Source of the DNA: Augochlora pura
Taxonomy: Eukaryota > Arthropoda > Insecta > Hymenoptera > Halictidae
Direction of reading: 5' to 3'
Assembly (NCBI RefSeq): GCF_028453695.1
Contig: NC_135772.1
Location: 9,424,001-9,488,000, forward strand
Length of the DNA stretch: 64,000 bases
The notes under the pieces were generated by a model, which was given only the letters and a program-made list of their open reading frames with translations, made no database searches and was not told the origin of the DNA. Shown piece after piece: positions 37,357 through 49,568 of this stretch. The translations under genes were made by a program, and so were the position numbers. The stretch's first letter is position 1, and every line of letters begins with the position of its first letter.

Positions 37357-40300
37357 AAGGTGGCGAAGAAGGCAAAATTTCTGATTTCTTTTTTTCAATT
37401 TTGTTATGCTGGACTTTAGCAACATAAATTCTAAATCTATTGATCCACGGTCAACGAATTCCAAGATTCCTTATCGCGTTGTTGTAAACACCGCTGCTTG
37501 GTATTGGCGCTTAAAACAGTTTAAGCTGACATTCGAACGTTTATTCGTTTTTAAGGAGTATGTAAAGCAGTGTTCACCGGGAAGAAGTGAAGTCGAGTCA
37601 AACAAAACGTAGATAGTAATAAGTTTAGGGTGATATAATAAAAAAAAACATGGTTAATTGGTAGACATAACTTAGATGAAGATATAATTTAGGTAGAGAT
37701 ATGATTAAGATCTAATTCTATGGTAATTATCACTTGTTGTTTCCTAAGCCAAAAAAAACACTCGATTAATTTATGAGAATTCCACGTTGGCTGGCATAAT
37801 GGCCTGTACGTATTTATTAATGTCTCCACTTGTAAATTGGTCATTTGAATAAAGAGTAAAAGCAATCTGTCTTCAAGGACAGCCGCAACATTCCCTTAAA
37901 TTCACAGTATTTATTGCCTCTGTAACCGTTTGGAAAGTATCCGTACGATAAACTATACTACTGTGGAATAAAATCACCTGGTATCTACGCATCGGGTTTC
38001 TATTCGAGTATCCTTTACCAAGGATTTACATTTTCTGTTGGGAAATCCGTCTTTAAACCTGCAGTGTTCAAATTTTTAAGGGTAACTGTAAGTAATTACT
38101 CTTAACTGTAAACAATACATCACTTTTAATTGTAAACCCTTGCTCTTAATCGAAAATATAGTCTTATTAAGTCTGATTAAAGCAATAAAATTTTTGCTAG
38201 AACTTTATCGACGCGTCTCGACGAGTTGAAAAAGTAGGTAACGACGAAGCCAATAGAAGTCCTTGGAGTATACAGGCACCGCGATCGGCTAATCGCGCTC
38301 GAGAGACACTTTCGCGGCAGCGATTCGATTTTTAGCGACGTCCGGCGCGAAACGAACGCGGAAATTAGGAACGAGCGGAGATTTAAGTATGCGGTATAGA
38401 TAAACGAATGAAGAATACGGGATTCAATTTCACCCGGATTAGTTGCGCACGCTACTTGAACGAGTTCACTGTGCGCTCGTACTAAAATTGATCTCGTATG
38501 CTCCGATGGTGAGAGTCGGATTACAAGAGGACCAGAGTTTTCAAAGTGCCAGCATTATTGGATTACCGAAGTGTCGGGCCGGTATTATACACGACACAAA
38601 ACTTGGTCCCGTTCGTTCCCAAACGAGGCGACTCTGTAATTTCTGCGACCGTGCAGCCGTGCTCCATTTCTTCTGTGTAAAATCACCAAAAACTGATTTC
38701 GCTGATGCTTCCTTCTTTTGTTCATCCGCTGTTCGTTTCAAACAAATCCGATTCTAGTTTCGTAGGTCGTATTTTCGAAATTGAATTCTGAGAAACACTC
38801 AGAATTTTGATCATCACAGCTTCTGCAGTCCAAATTGATCCTTTTTCGTTTAGATCCTATTCTCTTTTTTTCACAACATAATTCTTCTTGTAGACGTTAA
38901 TCATGTTTTTTTTTAGTTCAAATTCCTTTTCATTCAATTTCAATTAATCTTCTCTCGAAGTCAAATTGACTCCTTTATAAATAAATTTAAATCTTTACAA
39001 ATAAATTTAAACCTTTACAAATAAATTTAAACCTATACAAATAAATTTAATTTGCCAGAAGACGAATATGTATTACAAAAGGATAATTAAAGTGTAAAGA
39101 CATACAAGTCTATGATCATAATTAGTTACTCAATATTGAAGTCTCAAAACATTTATGTTTGAATTGTTCAATCTTGTAGCCAGACTGTGGATTTTTATGC
39201 AAAACAAAAATTGTCTGAGTTAATTATAAGAAACTTAAATCTGATAAAAATATCATTCCCCTTTTAGCGAGTTTAGTATGTTGTATTATATAACATTACA
39301 TTTTTGTACTGAGCCTAGTTATTTTAGTAAAAAATCCATAAAATCCGCAGTCTACTTATGGCGTATACTTTTGAGTAGCAAGTAGACTTTAACTTAGGTT
39401 TATCACAACGGATCTCCTAATTAGACGAATAAATGGCACCACCAACTTGATTACAAAAAAACTAAACCGTGAAAATAAGAAATCTAGTAATTATTAGATA
39501 GGTTTAAAGTTAACTAATGCGGCGTTCGATGTGCTAATTAGGTTCTTGAAAATTTCTTTCATATTCGTTGAAAGACAAATTGACCGGCGTGTATACGATT
39601 TTCTATTTTAATCGGTGTCGACGCGTTCGTTTTTTCCTAACGCCGCATGCGTGGACCAAGAAGTAGCCGCAAGATAAATTATTTGTGACTCCGGGGCTGG
39701 TCAGATAGGGTCGAAATCCCTGGAAAGGTAATTTTCTCTATTCCCGGAAGTGCAGCTTCCGGTTCCGCTGGCCGTTCCGCTGCCTTTTAATTCCCTTATC
39801 TCTCTTCGTGTTCCTCTTTGAATCTAGCTGTTTAACAAAGTAACCTATCGTCGTTTTCAATCAGCTGCACGCAGCTAAAGCGAACGTTACGGCTTTTTGG
39901 TAGCGACCATCGTGTTGTCGTCACACGCGGCGAACCAAATGAATTCGACATTCCTTTGCGAGCCGGCTGAACGCGCGCGCGCCACGACTCCCTCGGTTTC
40001 GTTCTCGCCGCGAAGTTTCGCGATTCGTCGAACGTCTCCTATTACTTTCCAATCCTCTTATCCCAATGCGGTCTCCTTCTTTTTTTGTTTCCTTTATCGT
40101 ATACTGGCATCAATCAAATTCGTTCCAGGAAGTCGCGACACATTAACGAGGGCACCGCCCGATCCGTAATACTTATACTTTATTTAACATTTTTTTTTTT
40201 AAGCATAGAGGAGGACGTTCGACGCATCCGAAGTGGTTTGATAAAGTTACAAAAATTTCGATCGTTTATCGTCGATAACCCTTCGCTTCCTGCATAACTG

Positions 40301-41076
40301 TTCTTTTATTCCGGTCGGCTAATTTCTTTTCCGGTTTCGGCATTTAGTTTTTCTGATCTGGTCGCTTGGGAAAAAGAGTTTTCTGACAAGTGTTAAGTAG
40401 ACTGTAGATCTGATGTTCTCATAGTAGAAATCGGATTGTAAAATTTAAAACAGTAAAAAGATTTTAAAATACTAAGAGCACTAATTTCAAGATATAGAAA
40501 TTATTAAAGCAAGAAATCAAATTTTGATTCTTATATTTTGCAAGTGACCATTTTTATTTTACATAAAGATCTACCTACAGTCTACGAGAGCTAATGACAC
40601 CATTACCAATGCGATTTCTTAGAAATAAAAGTCCAATATTAAAAATGAAAAGAGGAATAAATATACTAATAATTTTAAAAAATAGTTTAACAATATTTTT
40701 AAATCTATTTTCATGGAAATATTTTTGTATTAGTCTATTCGTAACAAATTTTTCCGCAGAATCATATCTTATTTTTTACTGAAATTCTCTTTTTAACAAC
40801 GCAAAATGGAGAAACCGAGAGTGGCAGGATTTAAATCCGCGCGGAAACAAAAGCAGGACGCAAGCAAACGTTAAAGCTGATACTTCTGTGCTCTGTTGAC
40901 TACGGTTTGACTTATACAATTTTCACATTTTCAATTTATTTCGAAAAGGTGCCGACAATGCTGCACATTACGTTTCATGAGAATTTATGAGATTCGTTAG
41001 AATTACGGAATAATAATCCATCTTATTAACTAGACGCGACATTGAGCAATGTTGTGGTTGGACAGACTCTCGCACG
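37357..41076. other. Non-coding stretch without identified genes
   Basis: AT-rich DNA with moderately GC-richer patches at 38200-38760 and 39590-40160. Apart from the 20-bp tandem array listed separately, nothing was recognised. ORFs reach 104 codons (38443-38757, plus strand) without a known motif. Confidence 0.5.
38975..39050. repeat. 20-bp tandem repeat
   Basis: Three full and one partial copies of a unit close to ATAAATTTAAACCTTTACAA, with one or two substitutions between copies. Confidence 0.93.
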
Positions 41077-41250
41077 CAGTGGTCCACAAAAGAATTAGAA
41101 CACTTTTTAGCACAGAGCAACTTTTTTTTAAATTGGCCTTAATGATTTGAGTTTTATTGAGATGTTAATGGAAGTAGTTTATGAGACAAAAGTCTAAAAA
41201 ATTTATGGTAAGAAAATAGCAATTAATTGAAATAAAAAAAAAATAAAGAT
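41077..41250. mobile_element. Possible solo end of a Tc1-like element
   Basis: CAGTGGTCCACAAAAGAATT followed by AGAACACTTTTTAGCAC resembles the outer tip of Tc1-like transposons (compare CACGAAAGTATTCGAAC in the element at 22758). No matching inverted end and no transposase remnant was found nearby, so it may be a fragment. The downstream limit is arbitrary. Confidence 0.35.
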
Positions 41251-42816
41251 ACACATGGTTTTTAACTTTGTGTGACTCTAAAATTTAAGGGCGACATTTT
41301 CCTCCATTTTAACGTTGTCGTGTTTAATACGATACATTCTAATATCTATTCTCAGCAACCTTATGGTCCTGTAAGAGTTAAAGCGCGATCGAACTCGTTA
41401 GAGAATATAAAAATTTCGTGTAAAAACGGCGTAAAGTTAGTCATACATCTGTCGAGGTGATCAACATTCTAAAACTGGGGCAACCACACCATTATTACCG
41501 ACTTATCAAGATCGCCAAGATGGTTTTTCCGCGGAAATTATTCTAGAAATTTCTGTATCCTCGCGCGCGCGCGCGGTAGAAAACGCGCGAAGTCTCGTTA
41601 AACGCGGTCTCGTTTTTATAGCGTTCGGTACTGTTAGCATTAAAAGGATATTATCTCTGTATCTGTGTGCAGGGACGCGTTGAAAGTTTGCGGAACAAAG
41701 TACGGGAAGACGTGTCAAACGACCCGATGCATGGGCCGGGCTTATTGTGCGAAGGCGTTTAATCGTTTGAAATCCATTGTTGCCCCGGGAACGCGCGAAA
41801 AGAGTTACGTGCTCGCCGCAGCGGTATCAAGGATACGCGGCGTTGATCTGGCCGACGCCGGCCGGTGATAAGCGATTATCGTGCTCCGTCGACAACGAAC
41901 GGGCGCGATCAGTTTCATAAGAATGTGCCGCGGCTGCGACGACGGGGACGCATTCTTTCGTCGTCCAGCGGCCAACGCTACGGAATTTCGTGGACAAAAC
42001 TGTCTATCATTCCTTGTCCCGATAATGTGTATCGTGTAGCTGCTGATACCGGACGGACAGATAAAAATTGTCAACGCTTCAGGAAAGATCAATCGCGTAC
42101 TATATCGTACTGACAAGATAAACGTCTCATAAATATCTTTCATTAAGCTCGGATTAGAACGAGCTATTCTTGATGCAGGAGTGTCTTGGGTAAACATCGA
42201 ATGTTTGCCGAAATATTTTTACCATGGGAACCACTGGAATAGTTTCTTATATGCGACTTTTCCATTTTGCCGTCTGTTACGCGTTCTCTCGAAATCGTCT
42301 CGATTTTGTTTCTGATTTTACAATTGGCCGTTGCAAAAATAATTGCAGCTCGGCTGCTGTTTTAAATATGTTTTTGCAGTCCTGTTTTTTGTTTCACTAT
42401 AGATCTTAATGGAAAATTAGTTACCATTCTCAAGCAACATGCATCACATTCTTTACAATTATACATACAAAATTTCCTTCCGTACTTTTTACGTCCAATT
42501 TTACCTGACTACAGAATAGTTCATTAACTGTTACCATTTTTAATGGTAATTGAATGTTTCCGTTCGGTAGTTTTCATTTCTGGATTTGTTTTATAAAAAT
42601 AATGCTTTGTAAAAATGTTTTATAAACTTGAATTACATTTCACGTGTATAAATAAAAACCATTTGCACTTACAGAATGGTGCAGATATAAAGCAAGTTTA
42701 ATTTATTTGTTTGTTTATTTGTTTATTCGTTGGCATTGAATTTAGGAAATGGAAATCTTCTGAAACATTTTTAGATACTTCTTTGTTGAGATTTCCTTTA
42801 GTCAAAGCGCTTCGAT
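41251..42816. other. Non-coding stretch with a GC-richer patch
   Basis: GC-richer at about 41500-42070, including a CGCGCGCGCG run near 41563-41574. A 130-codon minus-strand ORF (41805-42197) overlaps plus-strand ORFs and has no recognisable domain. A TTTG/TTTA repeat occurs at 42704-42730. Confidence 0.45.
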
Positions 42817-43065
42817 TTAACCCTTTGCACTCGGAGCTATTTTAATTGTAAATTTGAAATCATTTTTCTGGTTCGTGGCATTTCCATTCTATTTAACAAA
42901 ATCAATTTTTATGCATACAAAATTTATTCTTGTGACTCTTACCAACAGCTTTACTACTTGACAATTTTTTAAATCCTAAACCTTATTGTTGCAAAAATTA
43001 TTTTGAAATGAAATAGAATAATTTTAGTGGTGCCTCAGAGTCACCACTCGAGTGCAAAGGGTTAC
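42817..43065. mobile_element. TTAA MITE, CCCTTTGCACTCG family (copy 3)
   Basis: The left end is TTAACCCTTTGCACTCGGAG and the right end CACTCGAGTGCAAAGGGTTA, with the final flank TTAC instead of TTAA. A perfect hairpin, AGTGGTG paired with CACCACT around a 9-base loop, lies at 43026-43048 just inside the right tip. The interior is about 200 bp, AT-rich and non-coding, and similar to copies near 14.2 and 56.9 kb. Confidence 0.88.
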
Positions 43066-43499
43066 TATTGGAAAGAATGTGATCAGAATTTGTTCGGTCG
43101 AACAAAGGGGACTGTACACTGTATGCAAGCGCAATATAATTGCAACAGGAAAAAGCACCTGTTGCTAGGAGAAGCTGTTCAGACGTAAGAACTCGCGGAC
43201 ATTAAGGTATTTGGATACGAAGATTGCATTGCACTTAGGAGCATTACCGTTTCCATCGAAGTAATGTAATTGGGAACTGCTCGCGTAATCAGCGAATATT
43301 AAATTATTTCAATCCTCTGTCGTAACGAGAATGTATACTTGTATACATAGAGCGCCTTCAAGAAGGAAGACACATTATTTAAATTGTCGTTATATGCTGA
43401 GGATAAAGAAGTTCGAAAAACCTGAGTTTTAATCTTTTTATCATTCCAAATTATAGCAAAATTAAAAAGAAAGTATATGAGTTATTGTACAGTAAACTG

Positions 43500-43592
43500 G
43501 TCCCTTGAACATTTTCAAAAAAAATAGAGATAATTTGACTTGGTTTTAAAAAAGTTGTACCGTTTGAAAAGTGTTCGAATACTTCTCGCAGT
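43500..43592. mobile_element. Possible short Tc1-like MITE
   Basis: A 93-bp segment bounded by TA. The right end read in reverse is ACTGCGAGAAGTATTCGAAC followed by ACTTTTCAAA, like a Tc1 tip; the left end, CAGTAAACTGG with TTGAACATTTTCAAA, matches only partly. Could be a strongly deleted Tc1 relative or chance similarity. Confidence 0.3.
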
Positions 43593-44136
43593 TATTCTAG
43601 TTTCTTAAATAATTTTATGTATAATACAATTTTAATAAATGTTACTTTCTCCGCCCAAAGAGAAATACATTATATTTTTAAGTTGTTGGTAACTGTTGGA
43701 ATTCCGCTACTTCGGGAGGAAATGAAGACGTTATGGCTCGAGAACATAAATTTACCAAGGATTAACTTGAACAACTGCTAAAAAAATTGCAAGGCGTAGA
43801 ACTTGTCAACTCTCTGAAATTTCTGCGATACAACGCAGCTGCTTGTCTCATTAAAACGTATTTATTCTTTTTTAAAAAGTTTATTTCACTCGAACACTTT
43901 AATTATGCTAATATATGCAAGAGGGTAGGAAAAATACTCTGTTCTGTAAGAGTAATGCTTTTATGGGAAATTATTCTTATTCCATGGAATTTGTTACGCC
44001 ACCGGGTTGACAGTCAAAGTATTAATTATGTTTCGGATAAATGCGATCACGATGCGACGGTGAACTCGTCGCCAGCTTCTTGAATAAGCCAGCAAGGTCT
44101 CTGAGAGAGTGGAACGGGATAGCAGCCTCTGCTCTA

Positions 44137-44154
44137 CAGCAGCAGCAGCAGCAG
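44137..44154. repeat. (CAG)6 microsatellite
   Basis: Six perfect CAG triplets. They do not sit in an ORF that I can support as a gene. Confidence 0.92.
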
Positions 44155-45450
44155 GTCCTACGACGCGGAGTGTCCGGTAAAGATCCCGTCGATTAGGCCC
44201 TTTTCTCCCTTCGTTAGTAGTCTACAAACGTTCGTTAGTGTCGCTTCAAAAGGACTCGGTCCTTTGGTTGTTCGAACGGTTAGCGTTCATCGAGATAAAG
44301 AAAAAATTTGTCCCCGCAAACGGATCGATGGCTATTCGAGGAAAATTGTCTCGGCGAGGAGAGGACGCTTCCTCTCGATCTGTGCGGAAACTTCGCTGGC
44401 TAATAGAATACGCTACCTGTACGAATATTTAGAATCGAGCACGGATGTTTACGCGCTACTGCCAAATCACGAACATTTGGCACAAAGGCGGCGCGGTTTT
44501 GTGACATTTTATGGACATTAATTCACGAATCGGATAAAATTAGACAGTGTCAAAATAAATGAATGTATCTTTATATTCGCTTCGACGAAACTATAAATAA
44601 ATTGGAAACTTTGTGAAATTCGAGGACAATCGCTACGATTGTACATATGATAATTAAATTTTGTGAATTTCTGTGCGCTCATTTCGGCCGAAGAAACGAC
44701 CTTTACTATTGTGTTTACGAACTATTCGCGTTTGTGGCTAGACTAATTTAATCAGCGTTCAGAAGTCGTTGTGTAAAAGATGCTAAGATTAACAAATCAT
44801 GCTTTGTGTGTTAAATCGACAAAGAGTATGGTATTTCGTTTTCATAATGACATACAGTGCAGTCTAGATTATCCGAGTTGATGTTTGTCGGAGGCTAGCT
44901 TGTATAATGCGGAAGAAACGGTGAATATTCATAAATCATACAAGAAAATCATAAAAAAGGAATTTTGATGATGTAATATTTTAGATGTATTTAAGTTTAA
45001 TTGTATAATTATATGTATAATTCAATGAATTTTTATTCTATTTTTGATCAAAATGACGTAACAGATTTTTGTTTAGTTATATGTGTGTTATCTTCTTCGA
45101 AAGCACTTCGATAATACAAAACCACTATTCCACGATTTCGAGAAAATCGATCTTGAAGTTTGTTCAACTCTGTAAAGGATTTGGTTGTCGTCTATTATTT
45201 CATCGCAGTTGCTTCCCTCCAAAATAGTGTTTAAAAACATTTGCAATGATGGAACTATTCCACATAGTTCGCACAATTGATAGATAATTATATCCCTCAC
45301 AAAAATGAAGAAACTTTAAAGTTGATTTTCTCTAAAATGATGCCCCGGATAAAAAGAGGTTATAATAAATTTATATCCTTTTATTTTCATAAAGTATCAC
45401 CCTTTGCTCGATTTTACTACGAATTTCGAACCTATCCAGTACAATACATA

Positions 45451-46419
45451 CACTCCCAAAGAAAAAAATAGTTTTTTATTCATCTTAAATAACTTGCACT
45501 ATTCATTTGTCCTTGTATAAAATTAATATCCGTTTTTTCTTTGTAACCAATGCCGCACCAAATCATTATTCCACCTCCTTTCATTTCTCGTCTAATTCTT
45601 GTTAATTGTCCTTTACAAATGTCATGATAATAGCGTGCACTATTATCTGGACCATCCAGACAAAACCGTTTTTCATCTGTAAAGATTATATTCCTCCAGG
45701 TTTTCCTCCAGTGTATATGTTTCTTCGCAAATTCTAGGCGTACTTCCTTATGCTTCTTTGTTAATCGTAGCTTGGCTTTTATTCTTGATCGGTTCATAAT
45801 ATTACTCATTTGCAGCACACGTCGAACATTTTGAATATTAGTTTGTGCATCAGCTTTGCTAGTAATTTCTCTTGCAGTAGCTCAAGAATTAGATGCAGCA
45901 CGAAGTATATTACTGTTGTGTCACGATGCGATAGGGTTGCTGGCCTTCCAGTGCTTTTCCTTTTACCGTAGTTATCCACATCTTTTAATACTTTATATAC
46001 AGCTTTTCTGCCTCGACCAATTTCTTTCGCAATTTCTGTAATCGTTACTTTCCGTTTTCTTAAAATAAGAATTGCGTTTATGTCACTGTCAGATAATCTT
46101 TTACCACGGCCCATCACGAAATGCGACAGATACGAATATCAAGAAACACTGAACACCGACTGACCACTTTAACTTCCTTAAAAATCGCGGCATATTGAAG
46201 AAAATCAAGATAAACCTTGAGTGTGCTATCATTTTGTCTCTGTCTATTTGTGTGTTTCCATTCTTCCTAAGAGATAATCTCGTAGAAATTCCAATATAGA
46301 TAGTGTTTACATATTAGTAGCAGATAGTCTTTCTGTATCATTGGCAGATTTCTTGTACCACAATTATAATGCGAGTAATTAAAGATAGCACGCTTGTACT
46401 ATCTTTTTCTTTGGGAGTG
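45451..46419 (-). mobile_element. Tc3-like transposon, internally deleted
   Basis: A 969-bp element flanked by TA (45449-45450 and 46420-46421). The ends CACTCCCAAAGAAAAA and TTTTTCTTTGGGAGTG form clear terminal inverted repeats of at least 20 bp. The minus strand carries the front two thirds of a transposase. The rest of the gene is missing where it should approach the left end, so the element is a deletion derivative. Confidence 0.92.
45483..46117 (-). pseudogene. Tc3-like transposase, truncated and frameshifted
   Basis: Starts MMGRGKRLSDSDINAILILR and continues through a helix-turn-helix (ITEIAKEIGRGRKAVYKVL) to the linker GRPATLS. A frameshift after about 65 residues moves the remainder to the frame of the downstream ORF. 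There KLRLTKKHKEVRLEFAKKH leads to the catalytic block IIFTDEKRFCLDGPD, with the first catalytic Asp, and GGGIMIWCGIG. The DEKRF-LDGPD and GGG-MIW motifs point to the Tc3 branch of Tc1-like transposases. The reading stops after MNSASYLR, so the part that should hold the second Asp and the final acidic residue is deleted. No active enzyme can be made. Confidence 0.9.
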
Positions 46420-46421
46420 TA

Positions 46422-47506
46422 CATATATATATTCACGTAAATAGAACTATACCAACAAAAATTAGCTTTCTCAGCCAAAATTGCATTTTGGATCATTGCG
46501 CAGCGTGGCGATAACATGTGTAAGGTCTCGTGAAGCCCGCGGAGGCCCAGTTAATTACGAGACCTTAATAACACGTATGTTAATTCGGTCGGAGGTATCG
46601 CGCCTCTGGAATGAAACCTGAAATGCACCGAGTAACGGCCCATTTAAAAGTTCGGATAATTCGGGCTCGATAAGGCTGTTCGATTACCAGTTTCCGGATG
46701 GCGTGTCGCTGGTAATCGCGAATCACTGTTATTACTAATTAACGCCGATTATTATTTTTAGCCTTCGAATCGCTGGGTATTGAGTGTCGTTGGAATCCAA
46801 GTCGGTTAGGGTAGCCGGTGCGTGCGCGCAGCGCTATGTTTTACAGTCACGCTTATGGCCGTGCAATATTCGATGGTAACAATCGCGCACGGCAAAAACA
46901 CGTTAGCCATGGAAGCAATAAAAGCAAGCGAAGAGTTCTTGATAAAGGTTCGAGATCGTTAAGCTGTCTTATCGCCACGCGTTCAGTCGAAATTCTGAAT
47001 CTTCCGCTCTTTAGAAATCGGTTGTTAGATCGCTCTTTAGAGATCGCTCTCTGGTTGTCTAGTTAGGGGCCAATGTAAGCTCATTGAATGTAATTTCCGA
47101 TGATTTTTCTACAGTTCACCAGAAAATTGTTTATCTAGTCACTTTACAAATTTCGTGGCACTTTGTTGACGCTACTTTGGAACTTTAACAAGTTAGCTGA
47201 AGATTATGGTTCGTGAAAATATTTGTTCCTTAAATGTTCATCGAATAACTTTTTTCACCGTGCGAAGTCGAATGAAATCGTGTAAGGATATTGAATTTAC
47301 TTTTTCGGACTGTGTTAAATCAGAATCATATGAAATAATACTGTGTAAAAATAAAATTGTGTGTACTTGGATAACCAATTTAAATTATATACTTTCTAGA
47401 AGTCAACATATCATATAGCGTATAAGTTTCTGTAAATATACAGTTTAAATACAACACTTTCATAAAATATATAATTTAATAAAGGATATCATAGTATACA
47501 TCATTC
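46422..47506. other. Non-coding stretch without identified genes
   Basis: A GC-moderate first half and an AT-rich second half. ORFs up to 82 codons carry no recognised motif. Confidence 0.5.
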
Positions 47507-47707
47507 TTAACCAGTTGACTGTTCTCGACCAGCATATTCGTCATAAAAAAGTGAAAAGAATTTATACTCGTTGGAAACGGCTAACTGGCGAAGCAGTTGA
47601 GTAGGCGTAGGCATAACCATAAACTTTATTTCCCTTCTAAGAAATGATTAAACTCGAAAAAATCTAGTCATTGTAATTGTGAAGGCAATAGTATGGGAAT
47701 TGGTTAA
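47507..47707. mobile_element. TTAA MITE, related to the 56.5-kb element
   Basis: A 201-bp segment between TTAA sites, with left tip TTAACCAGTTGACTGTTCTC and right tip GGGAATTGGTTAA. The right half (CTAAGAAATGATTAAACTCG and following) aligns with the element at 56536, supporting common origin. The left tip also resembles the CCAGTTAACTGT family. It is diverged. Confidence 0.6.
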
Positions 47708-49568
47708 AGTACAAAAGCAGCCGCTGCCAAATACGGCAAGATTCTTAATGCGTGCCTCAAGCCGGCGAACGATCCCGCAGAAAAGCGTAAAAATCGGCGT
47801 GCATCACGTTAGCAATCTCCCTTCGTGAGTCACGTAACGCTTTAGCCGCCGCGTAGCATTTAGTATGGGCCTCTGTTGCGTCGCGGTGCGACGCACCTTC
47901 CGAATTGGGCCGCAACGGAGGGAAAACCGTGCGGAGTCACGGGACGAGTAATAACGGCCGCAGGATCGAATGCATCGGATAAGTCGTGCACGTAGGGGGA
48001 AAAAAAGATGGCGCCAACGAGATACACGCGTTTCGCACGCCACGTTACCGATGGTCCGATCCGAGATAAGTTGCAACTAGGTTACTCAACGCCGCCGCGT
48101 CGCGGCCGTTGCGCCATTCCAGCTTAATTGGTCGCCGCGGAGGAAGGTGTGCTCTCGGCCCCGGTATACGCATCGTCCTAGCCACGTTCTTGATCATAAA
48201 ACCGTGTAATTAATTGAATCGCGGCGTCGAAGTGGCTTCCGGCTGACCGACACACCGCGGGCCAGACTGCTGCGATTCTGGCCGATACGAATTTTGATAA
48301 TTTCCTACGTCGCCGTCCTCTGCTCGCTCGAGCATTCCTAGACCCTCGACCATCGTCCGAAATACAATGAACTCGGCGGAGAAGAATTTCAAGATAATAT
48401 TCTATTACGTTCAACTCGTTAAAATGATTAAGGGAATAAATAAATCTCTATGTAGCTTCTACAACTTCCAGTCAATACAGACAATATGTATTTTTATTTT
48501 TACTTACGATATAAATAATGTTGCTAACGTATGTAAACGAAATATTTAAGTTAATCAATTATAATCATAATTTGACTGATTAAAATACTACAATTTACGA
48601 ACAACTTGATTTCTCCGGTAGCACCCCGAGCCATTTTACTAATTCCACCACCCTATCCGTTACTATATCTGGTACAGTGCAGTGTTTGCTTTGTGCCGGA
48701 TCATGCGTATTTCATTTGTATGATTTAAAAGCGTTAAATAGTCGGCAAATCAATAATAATGATATTAACCTCTTATAGTTTTAAAAGAATAAAGAAAAAA
48801 TACTAACTGGTGTGCAGAGCTGCGCTTCCGCTGATTATGAGAGGCGATTGTTGGCTCGGAACCGCCGAAACTGGAGCGCAACCGCCACGTGTCCAGCGAT
48901 CGCCGCGTATCGATCATGCCGGACCGAATTCTATTTCGAACAGCCGTGGCAGGTGCGCGGCCTGAACAGCGCGTGGATTCCGGGGGTGTTTCGCCGTAGC
49001 ACGATTTTCAATCGACGATAAGGCACCCGCGGCGTGCGTGAAAATAGTGCTGGCCCCGAAATCGATCAGGCATAGAACGGAAGGGAGACGGTTTTCAGGG
49101 AGAGGAGCCTGCGGCAGGGCGGCTAATCTCGTCAGTCGTCCGGAAGGGCACTTATATTGATCGACGGAAAATACCGTAGATGTCCCCGCGGTGGCGAGTT
49201 GCTTCGACGCCGAGAGGTTCCATAATTGGCCCCGGTTTTGCCAGGGCCACCATCGGCCCAGTCCTTGTACACCTATACGGAACACCCACCGCACGGACAT
49301 TTCTCGCACCTGTAGTTAACGTGCGATCTGATAACGGTTAACCACCCCATGGCAAGGGAGCCAGATAGGGCGGTAATGCGCGTGGCTGGATGCTCTTTCA
49401 AAGGCAACCCTAAAGGCGCTTTTCCGTTTCGCCGGCACGATACACCGACTGTTGTGCCGTTTTAAGGAAACACTGCAGCCTCGGCCGTTTCCTAATCGAC
49501 CACGATACGACGTATCTTGTCTATAGGGTAAACATCAACCGAACTTCGGGACAGGAGTTTTCGGTCTA
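47708..49568. other. Non-coding stretch with GC-rich blocks
   Basis: GC-rich CpG-containing blocks at about 47750-48360 and 48820-49560 flank an AT-rich centre. Overlapping ORFs on both strands (up to 131 codons, minus strand, 48914-49309) have no recognisable domain. These blocks could be regulatory or exonic, but no splice-bounded conserved frame is visible. Confidence 0.45.

Larger units (their letters stand above)
43066..45450. other. Non-coding stretch without identified genes
   Basis: Mostly AT-rich, with a GC-richer patch at 44040-44410 that includes a CAG run. At about 44862 a single CAGTCTAGATTATCCGAG resembles a pogo-like end without a partner. ORFs up to 98 codons lack known motifs. 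Confidence 0.45.

Noticed and set aside
40820..40850. GGCAGGATTTAAATCCGCGC, vaguely like a tRNA T-arm
   Set aside because: No acceptor, D or anticodon arms could be found around it on either strand.
41805..42197. 130-codon minus-strand ORF
   Set aside because: No recognisable motif, overlaps plus-strand ORFs, and lies in a GC-rich patch where random ORFs are expected.
44862..44900. Single pogo-like end, CAGTCTAGATTATCCGAG
   Set aside because: No inverted partner within several hundred bases; too short to call an element.
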